The notes under the pieces: model-generated | Told to the model about the DNA's origin: nothing | The model's input: only the letters and a program-made list of their open reading frames with translations | Databases searched by the model: none | Shown: positions 19,504 through 27,871 of the stretch, piece by piece | How the letters are laid out: each line of letters opens with the position of its first letter | How positions within the stretch are numbered: position 1 is the stretch's first letter | NCBI GenBank assembly: GCA_030616165.1 | Contig: JAUWXV010000010.1 | Span: 1 to 33,256, forward strand | Length of the DNA stretch: 33,256 nucleotides | Reading direction: 5' to 3' | From: a bacterium | Lineage (GTDB): Bacteria > SM23-31 > JAUVVT01 | Program-made: the position numbers and the translations under genes

Positions 19504-20604
19504 TTATCCTTCCATAATCTCCTTCAATTTCTCAAGAAAAATATTATTTTCCTCTTTTTTTCCCGCTGTAACCCTGAATGCTCTGGAGAGCATTGGATAT
19601 GATGTTACATCCCTTATTAGTATTCCGTTTTCATAAAGTTTACTGTAAACCTCATTCGGTTCCTTTTCAAGACATTCAAATAATACAAAATTAGCCTGAG
19701 ATGGATAGGGTTTAATTCCCTTAATTTTTTTCAATTCTTTGAAGATATATTCTCTCTGTTCAATTATATATTCTACCCTCTCATTAATTAAATTTTTTGC
19801 TTCGATTAATTTTACAGCCGCAGTTCTTGAGAAAATCCCAATATTATACGGAAGTATAGTCTTTCTAATCTGACCGGTTAGTTCGGGATTTGTGATTAAA
19901 TATCCAATTCTCAGCCCGGCAGCACAAAGCGCCTTTGAAAAAGTTCTCAAAATAATAAGGTTTGGGAATCTTTCAATCAGACCAATTGCCCCATCTGGAT
20001 TATCAGAGAATTGGATATACGCCTCATCAAGTGCCAAAATCCCATCACCAAACTTCAGTATCTCTTCGATATCATTATTATTCAACACACACCCGGTCGG
20101 ATTATTTGGCGAAGGTATAATTGTAAGCTTAGGATTATAATTCTTTCGAGCCGTGACAATTCCGTCAACATCAAATCTAAAATCCTCTGTGAGATTTACT
20201 GTTATCAATTCACCTTCGACTATCTTCCCAAGCAGAGGATAAACTGTAAAAGTAGGTGATGGGATGAGAATCTTATCACCATCGGAAATAGCAGCAAGTA
20301 CGAGCGAAAGAATCATTTCGTTTGAACCATTACCAACGAGAATTCCATCAGGGCTAAAGTTTGCATACTCACCTAACCTCAATCTCAATTCGGCCGGGTC
20401 ACATTCTGGATACCTCCCCCAATCTATTTTTCTAACCGCATCAAATATTTCATCTTTTACCTCATCAGGAATTGGAAAAGGATTCTCATTTTGATTTAAC
20501 TTAATTTCTGCCTCGGACGGTGGATTTTTATATCCCTTTATCTCACGAACACTCCTTTTTATGTTCTCAATTCCAGTTTTCATTTTTAATACAGAAATCT
20601 CCAT
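19504..20604 (-). CDS. hisC: Histidinol-phosphate aminotransferase
   Basis: 366 aa. KLNQNENPFPIPDEV, GRYPECDPAELRLRLGEY, VGNGSNEMI, SPNNPTGC, LALDEAYIQFS, LRTFSKALCAAGLRIGY. Confidence 0.95.
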   Translation of the reverse strand: MEISVLKMKTGIENIKRSVREIKGYKNPPSEAEIKLNQNENPFPIPDEVKDEIFDAVRKIDWGRYPECDPAELRLRLGEYANFSPDGILVGNGSNEMILSLVLAAISDGDKILIPSPTFTVYPLLGKIVEGELITVNLTEDFRFDVDGIVTARKNYNPKLTIIPSPNNPTGCVLNNNDIEEILKFGDGILALDEAYIQFSDNPDGAIGLIERFPNLIILRTFSKALCAAGLRIGYLITNPELTGQIRKTILPYNIGIFSRTAAVKLIEAKNLINERVEYIIEQREYIFKELKKIKGIKPYPSQANFVLFECLEKEPNEVYSKLYENGILIRDVTSYPMLSRAFRVTAGKKEENNIFLEKLKEIMEG

Positions 20605-20618
20605 AGTTTTAAAATAAA

Positions 20619-21908
20619 CTAACCTTTTATTCTAATATTAACAGAATTAGCGTGAGCATCAAGCCCTTCTAATAATGCAAACCTTGAGATACTCTTTGAG
20701 ACTTTTTTCAGTCTTTTTCTTGAATAATAAACGATGCTTGATTCTTTCAGGAAATCGTTCACGCTGAGTGGTGATGAAAACCTTGCACTTCCTCCTGTAG
20801 GGAGTGTATGATTTGGACCAGCATAATAATCACCAACTGCAACAGGGGAATATTTACCTAAAAATATTGCCCCAGCATTTTTTATATAACCTAAAATCTT
20901 GTTAGGATTCTTAATCGACACCTGAAGGTGCTCCGGGGCTATTCTGTTTATAAGGTCAGCACATACGTTCAGATTATCAGAAATTATAATTGCACCATTA
21001 TTTTTTAATGATTTTCTTATAATCTCTTTTCTTTTGAGAATCTTCATCTGAGTTTTTATTTTTTCATTTATCCGATATGCGACATTTTTAGAAATTGTTA
21101 AACAGATTGCCCTTGCGTTTTCGTCGTGTTCTGCCTGCGCGAGAAGTTCAGAGGCGATGTAGTCAGGATTTGAACCATCATCTGCAATCACGACAACTTC
21201 GCTCGGACCTGCAATTACATCTATATCAACATCTCCATATACAATCTTTTTTGCAAAAGAAACATATACATTACCGGGACCTATAATCTTATCAACTCTG
21301 GGAATAGTCTCCGTTCCATAGGCAAATGCAGCAATTGCCTGTGCTCCCCCCATCTTAAAAATTTCTCTGATATTTAATAAGTGACAGGCAGAAAGGATAT
21401 GTTTATTTATCTTTTTTTTAGTATCCGGGGGTGATGCTACATATATATTTTTAACCCCTGCAATCTTTGCCGGAATAACATTCATCAAAACAGATGATGG
21501 GTAAACCGCTTTCCCGCCAGGTATATATATACCTAAACTTTCAATCGGTCTTACAATTTTACCAAGTTTAACACCATTTCCATCTTCATAAATAAAACCC
21601 TTTGCCACTCCTCTTCTATGATACTTTGTTATATTTCTTCTCGCTTCTCTTAATATCTTTAAAAATTCCTTATCAACCTCTTTTACCGAATTATTTATCT
21701 CTTCTTCCGAAACCCTGAGTTCGTTTTTATTCAATACAGCATTATCAAATTTTTTTATGTATCCCAAAAGAGCCTTATCCCCTTTATTCCGCACATTTTC
21801 CACTATATTCTTAACGGTGTTCTCAATATTACTCATAAAGATATTATTATATTCAATGAATCTTTTAACCTTATCAAAATCTTTCTTGTATTCGAATATC
21901 TTAATCAT
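20619..21908 (-). CDS. hisD: Histidinol dehydrogenase
   Basis: 429 aa. [73 protein letters not shown]-type [25 protein letters not shown]-type [37 protein letters not shown]. Confidence 0.97.
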   Translation of the reverse strand: MIKIFEYKKDFDKVKRFIEYNNIFMSNIENTVKNIVENVRNKGDKALLGYIKKFDNAVLNKNELRVSEEEINNSVKEVDKEFLKILREARRNITKYHRRGVAKGFIYEDGNGVKLGKIVRPIESLGIYIPGGKAVYPSSVLMNVIPAKIAGVKNIYVASPPDTKKKINKHILSACHLLNIREIFKMGGAQAIAAFAYGTETIPRVDKIIGPGNVYVSFAKKIVYGDVDIDVIAGPSEVVVIADDGSNPDYIASELLAQAEHDENARAICLTISKNVAYRINEKIKTQMKILKRKEIIRKSLKNNGAIIISDNLNVCADLINRIAPEHLQVSIKNPNKILGYIKNAGAIFLGKYSPVAVGDYYAGPNHTLPTGGSARFSSPLSVNDFLKESSIVYYSRKRLKKVSKSISRFALLEGLDAHANSVNIRIKG

Positions 21909-21924
21909 AATAAGACTATTCCCA

Positions 21925-22797
21925 TTAATAAATGACCTTGTTTAAAGGATACTCGATGATATCTCTTGCACCTTTCTTTTTAACTTCAGGAATAATTTTC
22001 ATCACCTCTTTTTCATCTACAATAATTTCCACAGCTACCCACCCTTCATCATAAAGATAAGAAATAGTCGGATTTTTCATAGCGGGTAGTATTTCGATAA
22101 CCGACTTCAAATTTTCTTTACTTACATTCATTTTCAGCCCAACTTTCTTTTCAGCCAGAACTGCCCCTTCCACAAGAACAGCGATATTTTCAATTTTCTC
22201 CCTTTTCCATTTGTTCTGCCAGCTTTTTTTACTGGCTATAATCTTTGTTTCGGATTCGAGAACAGTATCAATAATTTTTAGTTTATTTGCTTTAAGAGAC
22301 CTTCCGGTTTCGGAAATCTCAACAATAGCGTCTGCAAGTTCGGGTGGTTTGACTTCTGTTGCCCCCCATGAAAACTCCACTAACGCTTTTACTCCTTTTT
22401 TCTCTAAATATTTCTTTGTAACGTTCACAACCTCTGTAGCAATTCTTTTCCCCTTAAGGTCACTTACGCTGTTAATTTTGGAATCTTCTGGAACTGCAAG
22501 AACCCACCTTACAGGTCTGAAACTCTGTTTCGAGTAAATAAGGTCTTTCACATCAACCACATCTGCACTGCTTTCCAGAATCCAATCTTTTCCCGTAATT
22601 CCCATATCAAAAATTCCACTTTCAACATATCTCGCAATCTCTTGAGCCCGAATTATCATCGCTTCAATCTCTTCATCATCTATAGATGGAAAATACGACC
22701 TCTCTATTACGGAAAATTTAAACCCTGCTTTATTCAAAATCTTTAATGTTGCCTCCTGAAGGCTCCCCTTTGGAAGGGCGATTTTTAACTTATTCAT
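21925..22797 (-). CDS. hisG: ATP phosphoribosyltransferase, long form with C-terminal regulatory domain (start trimmed to [11 protein letters not shown])
   Basis: [89 protein letters not shown] cagggtgaaaat lies before ATG 22797. Confidence 0.95.
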   Translation of the reverse strand: MNKLKIALPKGSLQEATLKILNKAGFKFSVIERSYFPSIDDEEIEAMIIRAQEIARYVESGIFDMGITGKDWILESSADVVDVKDLIYSKQSFRPVRWVLAVPEDSKINSVSDLKGKRIATEVVNVTKKYLEKKGVKALVEFSWGATEVKPPELADAIVEISETGRSLKANKLKIIDTVLESETKIIASKKSWQNKWKREKIENIAVLVEGAVLAEKKVGLKMNVSKENLKSVIEILPAMKNPTISYLYDEGWVAVEIIVDEKEVMKIIPEVKKKGARDIIEYPLNKVIY

Positions 22798-22818
22798 ATT
22801 TTCACCCTGATAAAAAAA
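22793..22818. repeat. 26-bp direct repeat, copy 1 (hisG start/RBS)
   Basis: ttcatattttcaccctgataaaaaaa, identical to 23322-23347. Confidence 0.95.
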
Positions 22819-22909
22819 GGTATTTTTAAAATTTAACCACAGATAACACAAAGAAAATATTTAATATCAATGAGTTAAGGGAAATACTATTCTCTCCTCT
22901 CTGTGTGCT

Positions 22910-23326
22910 CTAAATTATTAATCTCTTTATGCCTTTTTTCAATAAATCTACATTAAAATTAATTAATAACCCAATTCTTTTATTCGTTTCTCTCAAATAT
23001 GTTAATAATTGTGCTTCATATATTTTATTGACTGCTTCTACTGCTTTCAATTCTAAGATAACTTTATCTTCTATCATAAAATCTATTCTATGCTTACCTA
23101 AAACTTTGCCTTTATATTTAAGAGTAATCTCTTTTTGGCGTTCATATACAATATCTCTCATTTTGAATTCATGGGATAATGCTTCCTCATATACATTCTC
23201 TAATAATCCGGGACCTAATATTGAATGAACCTCAATCGCACAAGAAATTATCCTTCCTGTTATATCTTTTAAAGGAAATTCTTTTTGAGTACACAGAGTA
23301 TTACTCTGTGGTCTCTGTGGTTTCAT
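22910..23326 (-). CDS. GxxExxY family protein (PDDEXK-like)
   Basis: 138 aa. ISCAIEVHSILGPGLLENVYEEALSHEFKMRDIVYERQKEITLKYKGKVLGKHRIDFMIEDKVILELKAVEAV matches the GxxExxY signature. Confidence 0.9.
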   Translation of the reverse strand: MKPQRPQSNTLCTQKEFPLKDITGRIISCAIEVHSILGPGLLENVYEEALSHEFKMRDIVYERQKEITLKYKGKVLGKHRIDFMIEDKVILELKAVEAVNKIYEAQLLTYLRETNKRIGLLINFNVDLLKKGIKRLII

Positions 23327-23347
23327 ATTTTCACCCTGATAAAAAAA
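23322..23347. repeat. 26-bp direct repeat, copy 2 (GxxExxY start/RBS, overlapping the attenuator U-tract)
   Basis: ttcatattttcaccctgataaaaaaa, identical to 22793-22818. Confidence 0.95.
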
Positions 23348-23377
23348 AACCGCAAACCTATTTTCAGGTCTGCGGTT
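23341..23377 (-). terminator. Intrinsic terminator (attenuator) of the his-trp-aro operon leader
   Basis: RNA reads AACCGCAGACCU-GAAAAU-AGGUUUGCGGUU followed by U-tract: 12-bp stem with one G-U pair, then 7 or more additional U residues. Confidence 0.93.
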
Positions 23378-23398
23378 ATAACTGTTTTCAAATCAAAT

Positions 23399-23500
23399 CT
23401 ATAAAAAAAGGCTCTTATTATTTGGCAGACCTCTACATTTATAGCGCCAATGCCAGCAATAATAATAATGATTTATTAAAGAAAAAAAATTCTTATACAT
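23399..23500 (-). CDS. Leader peptide MYKNFFSLINHYYYCWHWRYKCRGLPNNKSLFL
   Basis: ATG at 23500 with upstream AAAAGGG at 6-nt spacing; UAG at 23401-23399. 10 of 16 residues from F5 to Y20 are Phe, His, Tyr or Trp. Too short for the supplied ORF track. Confidence 0.88.
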   Translation of the reverse strand: MYKNFFSLINHYYYCWHWRYKCRGLPNNKSLFL

Positions 23501-23525
23501 ATTAATCCCTTTTTATCAATGATAT

Positions 23526-23554
23526 ATAATAATAAAATTAATCATTATTGTCAA
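23526..23554 (-). promoter_or_regulatory. Sigma-70-type promoter for the his-trp-aro operon leader
   Basis: Minus strand TTGACA (23554-23549), exactly 17 bp, TATTAT (23531-23526), about 26 nt upstream of the leader ATG. Confidence 0.85.
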
Positions 23555-23647
23555 GCATTTTTTTAAATCATTTTTAAATCATCATGTATGATATATATAC
23601 ATGGTATTAACCACGAGAGTTAATAAAATTAATTAAATAACCAAAGT

Positions 23648-23899
23648 CAGTAGTGTCCGATTAATTTTAAATTTAGATTTTATATCATATTGAAATATAA
23701 TATTTTACCTATACTTTCTATTATAATTGATTTGAACTTAAATAATTAAAATATTGGACATGTCATTCCTGCGGAAGCAGGAATCCAGTATTTTTTAAAC
23801 TTGTTGTGATTATTGAAGTTATGGATTCCCGTTTTCACGGGAATGACATTGTGGTATTACATAATTTTTATTGCATTGTATTTTAACCGGACACCAGTG
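23648..23899. mobile_element. MITE-like or decayed IS with terminal inverted repeats (AGTGTCCGRTTAA-type)
   Basis: cagtagtgtccgattaattttaa (left) versus reverse complement of ttttaaccggacaccagtga (right); about 250 bp, no intact transposase. Confidence 0.45.
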
Positions 23900-24080
23900 A
23901 ACCAAATTGCATCTCAACATTTCTCCCACCAGGCTCATTGTGAGGAATCTTCCCCCCCTCAACTGCGGGGGGGATGACGTGACAATCTTCCTCCCCCCTG
24001 TCATTGCGACCCCGAGAACTCGGGGCGAGTCCTCGGGACGACGTGGTTTCTTAATCCCGAGACCTCGGGGCAATCTCATT
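23763..24080. repeat. Cluster of nested dispersed palindromic repeats
   Basis: gtcattcctgcggaagcaggaatcc; ggattcccgttttcacgggaatgaca; cccccctcaactgcgggggggatgacg; gtcattgcgaccccgagaactcggggcgagtcctcgggacgacgtgg; cccgagacctcggggcaatctcat. Confidence 0.7.
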
Positions 24081-24115
24081 TTTTAGTTAGAATTATTTCG
24101 TGATATTGCCTATCG

Positions 24116-24151
24116 ATCGCTCTGGGTATCATTACCCAGGGCGTGAAATTC
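24116..24151. repeat. 36-bp exact direct repeat, copy 1
   Basis: atcgctctgggtatcattacccagggcgtgaaattc; contains the palindrome ctgggtatcattacccag. Confidence 0.93.
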
Positions 24152-24341
24152 TGGGGACCTCTGCCCCAAAAAATTAAACACTATTAAAATCTGAACTTTT
24201 GTGAATTTTAATATGGTCATACATTCCTGTCTGACCTATCATTATCGTTTATCTTATTATATTTATATTACCTTAATCTGATAATAAACGGTAGAAACCA
24301 GTAGGACAGACATTCTTGTCTGTCCAAATATAAATCTATCT

Positions 24342-24377
24342 ATCGCTCTGGGTATCATTACCCAGGGCGTGAAATTC
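24342..24377. repeat. 36-bp exact direct repeat, copy 2
   Basis: Identical to 24116-24151. Confidence 0.93.
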
Positions 24378-24769
24378 ATTTATCCTTTTATTTGTGCAAA
24401 TTGTAACAAAATAAGGACCAGGCAAGTGATAATCATAGTTTTTTAAACGCAAAAATCCTTGTGCCAGAAAGAACAATTATTAGGGTGAACAAGCCTACCC
24501 TTCGGGTTCACCCCTACGCAAATTTATATTTTTTTTCATAGAATTTTTTACATTACCACAAATAATCCATTACTTCTAAATGATAATCCAATTTTTTATG
24601 CATTCCTTTGGTGAGGTTATGCCAAGATTTGTTTTCTTCTAAACATTTCAGACTCAACTCTTTAATTTTTTCATCCCACTTTATTATTTTTTTATTTTTT
24701 ATTGACAATCTTTGAATGTTGATTTATATTTGATGCGTAGGAAAAAACGTTAGATAATTAGAGGTAAAA

Positions 24770-25210
24770 ATGATGTTAACAGCATTTATAGGATTAATAG
24801 GTGTAATTATAGGTTCGGATGTAACCACAATTCCTCAGTGGATTATAGCAAAAAGAGAACGAGCAGACAAGTTTAGGCTAGCAGCTTTAGAAAAAAGACT
24901 TGCAATACACCAAGAAGCATATGCAATTTGGTTAGAACTCTTAAACGCTCTATCTGAGCCTCTTAACCGTCTGAATGTAGTTGTTAATGCAGAAAAATGG
25001 TGGTGGAAAAATTGCCTTTATCTTGACCAAAAATCGAGAGGGGCTTTCAGGGAATCTTATGTGCTTGTTGATAATTATGAAAATTATGTGAACGATAGTA
25101 AAGAGAAAGAGGTATGGGAAAAAGTTACTAAAACAGGTGAAATTATAGTTAGAGGTGTAGGACTCTCTCCGATGGAAGAAGAAAAAAGAGTTAAAAAAGA
25201 TAAATTATAA
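24770..25210 (+). CDS. Uncharacterised protein with N-terminal membrane helix
   Basis: 146 aa ORF; MMLTAFIGLIGVIIGSDVT hydrophobic N-terminus, helical charged remainder; upstream AGAGGT at suitable spacing. Confidence 0.65.
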   Translation: MMLTAFIGLIGVIIGSDVTTIPQWIIAKRERADKFRLAALEKRLAIHQEAYAIWLELLNALSEPLNRLNVVVNAEKWWWKNCLYLDQKSRGAFRESYVLVDNYENYVNDSKEKEVWEKVTKTGEIIVRGVGLSPMEEEKRVKKDKL

Positions 25211-25477
25211 ACAAGTAAATAGCACATTAAAAAGACCCAACAATTCTCATACACCTTTACAGATGAATAACGTCATGGTCTTATATTGAGACTTGACTTA
25301 CTTATAAAATATCTTAATTCGGATTTAACTTTATTGTATGGTCGGAGAAATGCTCTTATTGAAACTACTAAAGATTTTAGGAAGAGGATTTAGTATGGGA
25401 GAAAATGGAGTTAAACGAAGTTTTTTTTCTGCATATAATTAAATATGAAGTTTAAACTATATTAGAATAGAATTTTC

Positions 25478-26260
25478 TTATATTTGTATTGCATTTTCCC
25501 ACTTATTGTCAAAATGTTTGGTTAAAGTATCCATTAAGTCCTTTACCATATTTTTCTCGAATTGGAATATAAATGACTCTTTTCCTCCAATATCTTTTAT
25601 TCCATGACCAATTATTATAAGATTATTACTTGAAATAATATAACGGTCGTGTAATTCAGATGGATTAGGATATTTTCTAATTTCAACATTTGAGTACTCA
25701 GTTTTAAAATCTGAAACAGCATTAGATAGTCTTCGTGGTCTTTCATTAGTTCGGGCAGTTAAGAATTTGACATTAGTGTTTTTAGAAAACATCTCAAGAA
25801 CATCTAATGTCTTTATTCCGTAATATGGGTCACATATACGAATAATTCCTTTTAAAGTTTTTAACAATTCTGAAAGCTTTTTCCTTGTAGTCCGAGGTTT
25901 ACCTTTTTGAACATGATATATTTCAAGGCCACCTATTGTGATAAGATTTTCAATAAGTCTTTGGCCAAGAATCATTACTTTATATTTTTTAACATTGTCT
26001 TCTCGCTTAGAACGAACTTTATTGCCTGCTCTTGAAAATGCTCTACTAATACTTAGTCTATTTACAGAAATCCCCATACGGTCAAGAGCTTCTGAGATTT
26101 CTTTGAGAGAAAGATACTCCACACCAAAATTGTTTTTTGATATAGTTAGAACAGCTAATCCTAATTTTAATGGAGAATTATCATCAGCTAAATTCTGATT
26201 TACACTACTATCAATTTCCCGAAATCTCTCAATTAGTTTATTATTTGTTGCCACTATCAA
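25478..26260 (-). CDS. PLD-like/HDR-motif protein with N-terminal putative DNA-binding region
   Basis: 260 aa. C-terminal ICDPYYGIKTLDVL...VKFLTART...ELHDRYIISSNNLIIIGHGIKDIGGKESFIFQF resembles PLD-like folds with an HxRY-type motif. N-terminus LSLKEISEALDRMGISVNRLSISRAFSRAGNKV looks like HTH. Confidence 0.7.
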   Translation of the reverse strand: MIVATNNKLIERFREIDSSVNQNLADDNSPLKLGLAVLTISKNNFGVEYLSLKEISEALDRMGISVNRLSISRAFSRAGNKVRSKREDNVKKYKVMILGQRLIENLITIGGLEIYHVQKGKPRTTRKKLSELLKTLKGIIRICDPYYGIKTLDVLEMFSKNTNVKFLTARTNERPRRLSNAVSDFKTEYSNVEIRKYPNPSELHDRYIISSNNLIIIGHGIKDIGGKESFIFQFEKNMVKDLMDTLTKHFDNKWENAIQI

Positions 26261-26272
26261 CTACCTGATAAA

Positions 26273-26665
26273 TTATTCTCTATGAACATAATGCCATTTA
26301 TTATCTTTTTTTATTCTACGAAGTTCTCTTTTCCTAACTAAAGTAATCATTGTCTTCCCTAATGATGCTAAAGGATATAATTGCCCTTTTTCTTTTAAAG
26401 CTTGGAGAATATCTTTTAAATTCTTTTCACTTTTGAAAAAGTTTTCCTGCTTTAATTCTCTAACATAGAAAATTAATCCAGACTTACTTTCACGTTTTTT
26501 TGGTGCAACTGACTTTGCCTTCTTTCCTTTCTTTTTTTTTCTCTTACTTATATCCAACGAATCCGATTTTTGGCTATACATAGAAATGATTTTTGAAATA
26601 TCTTCCACACTTCCATTTACTATTATGTGAGTTCCATTTGGTACTTTGATTTCTGCTTTTGGCAT
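26273..26665 (-). CDS. Uncharacterised basic protein, co-operonic with the PLD-like gene
   Basis: 130 aa, stop 12 nt upstream of the downstream start. N-terminal KVPNGTHIIVNGSVEDISKII, Lys-rich linker, C-terminal winged-helix-like region ENFFKSEKNLKDILQALKEKGQLYPLASLGKTMITLVRKRELRRIKKDNKWHY. Confidence 0.7.
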   Translation of the reverse strand: MPKAEIKVPNGTHIIVNGSVEDISKIISMYSQKSDSLDISKRKKKKGKKAKSVAPKKRESKSGLIFYVRELKQENFFKSEKNLKDILQALKEKGQLYPLASLGKTMITLVRKRELRRIKKDNKWHYVHRE

Positions 26666-26872
26666 ATTTATTCTCCCCTTTAAATTAAACTACATTATAT
26701 CTAATGTTAATAAAATGTTAAATAAAAATCAAGTCTTTTTGAAAATATTTATTTTTTTTTAATTTACAAGAATTAGATATTTGAAGTTCATTTCGTTTGT
26801 TATATGTAGGTAGAGGATTGTATTATTGTTGTTAAAAGCCAATTGTAATTAATGATTATTTTTCCTTATAAA

Positions 26873-27871
26873 TTAAATGTTTTTGAAATATCTATAAGTT
26901 ACACTTAATGCAAAATAAATGCCTAATATTGTAAATAAATAAAATATCCAATAATAAATATTACATAAATAATTTCTAAAAACTGAAACCACTATTAATA
27001 GAATTAACGGATAAATAACACCAAAACCAAAAAGAAGTATAATAGGTTTCTTGATTTTTGCTAAAGATTCATTTTTTTCGGAATCAATGGATTTAATTTC
27101 TATTATATATTGACTTATTCCATCTTTTATATTTTCTATTCCTTCCCATAAATTTCTAAGATTGCTTTCATTTAGACTTACAATTTCAATATCCTCAGAT
27201 TTTTTTAATTTTTTGTATTCATTTTCAATTGAATTTAAAATTTCATCAAACTCTTTTAACTGATTTTCTCGTGAAAAAAAATGATTACCGTTCTTAATTT
27301 GATTATAAATATAAGCAGAAACTTTACACTTAAGTTTGTCAGCTAATTTATATTTTTGACATATTTTAATGGAATATTCTTTATTCATTTCTTCATTAAT
27401 TTCCTTGTCTTTTATTGAGAATTTTCCATATATAGGATTATTTGTACCTTTATATTTTACTGGAAATTCTCTATTCTGAGTAATTTTAATTGAAACTTTA
27501 AAAATTTTAAAAATATTATTTATAAATTCTTTTAATTTTTCTTCAAATTCTTGGTAAGGCAATATATTATCTCGTTTAAATTCTTCTTCTAATTCATTTC
27601 TAAAACTATTATTGATTTCATTTAGATTAGATAGATATCTTCTTAAAAAACTTATCCATTTGAGGTTTTTCCATTCTATAATTGATGGCTTATAATTTTG
27701 TATCTTATTATTTAATTTTTTTTCTAAATCTTCAATTTGAAGCCCATAGTTTCTCTTATTTAGTGATAATGAAATTAGCTTAGTCAAAATAAAACCGCCG
27801 ATTATCGCAACAATTGCAGCAAAACTTTGAGCGGTTGCACTAAAAAACCAGTTAGGGTCAATGTTGTTCAT
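26873..27871 (-). CDS. Uncharacterised membrane protein with long coiled-coil-like region
   Basis: 332 aa. N-terminal TM FFSATAQSFAAIVAIIGGFILTKLI, C-terminal two-TM region PIILLFGFGVIYPLILLIVVSVF...IYYWIFYLFTILGIYFALSV. Confidence 0.75.
   Translation of the reverse strand: MNNIDPNWFFSATAQSFAAIVAIIGGFILTKLISLSLNKRNYGLQIEDLEKKLNNKIQNYKPSIIEWKNLKWISFLRRYLSNLNEINNSFRNELEEEFKRDNILPYQEFEEKLKEFINNIFKIFKVSIKITQNREFPVKYKGTNNPIYGKFSIKDKEINEEMNKEYSIKICQKYKLADKLKCKVSAYIYNQIKNGNHFFSRENQLKEFDEILNSIENEYKKLKKSEDIEIVSLNESNLRNLWEGIENIKDGISQYIIEIKSIDSEKNESLAKIKKPIILLFGFGVIYPLILLIVVSVFRNYLCNIYYWIFYLFTILGIYFALSVTYRYFKNI

Larger units (their letters stand above)
23341..23520 (-). promoter_or_regulatory. Ribosome-mediated attenuator (leader, 1:2 pause hairpin, 2:3 antiterminator, 3:4 terminator)
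   Basis: Antiterminator AGGUCUGC (23432-23425) is perfectly complementary to GCAGACCU (23373-23366) of the terminator 5' arm. Alternative hairpin UUAUUAUU-GCU-GGCA (23465-23451) pairs with UGCC-A-AAUAAUAA (23427-23415). Confidence 0.85.

Noticed and set aside
23179-23505. 108-aa plus-strand ORF over the operon leader
   Set aside because: It runs antisense through the GxxExxY start, terminator and leader peptide; composition is non-protein-like and the minus-strand regulatory features explain the sequence.
23819-24079. 86-aa minus-strand ORF
   Set aside because: Translation of nested palindromic repeats; no plausible protein features.
23763-24377. CRISPR-like array from clustered palindromes
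   Set aside because: Repeats are of different families, irregularly spaced, with no uniform spacer length and no cas genes.
24553-24705. Minus-strand reading frame ...KIIKWDEKIKELSLKCLEENKSWHNLTKGMHKKLDYHLEVMDYLW*
   Set aside because: Protein-like composition, but no ATG and an in-frame stop just upstream; possibly a gene remnant, not supportable as a CDS.
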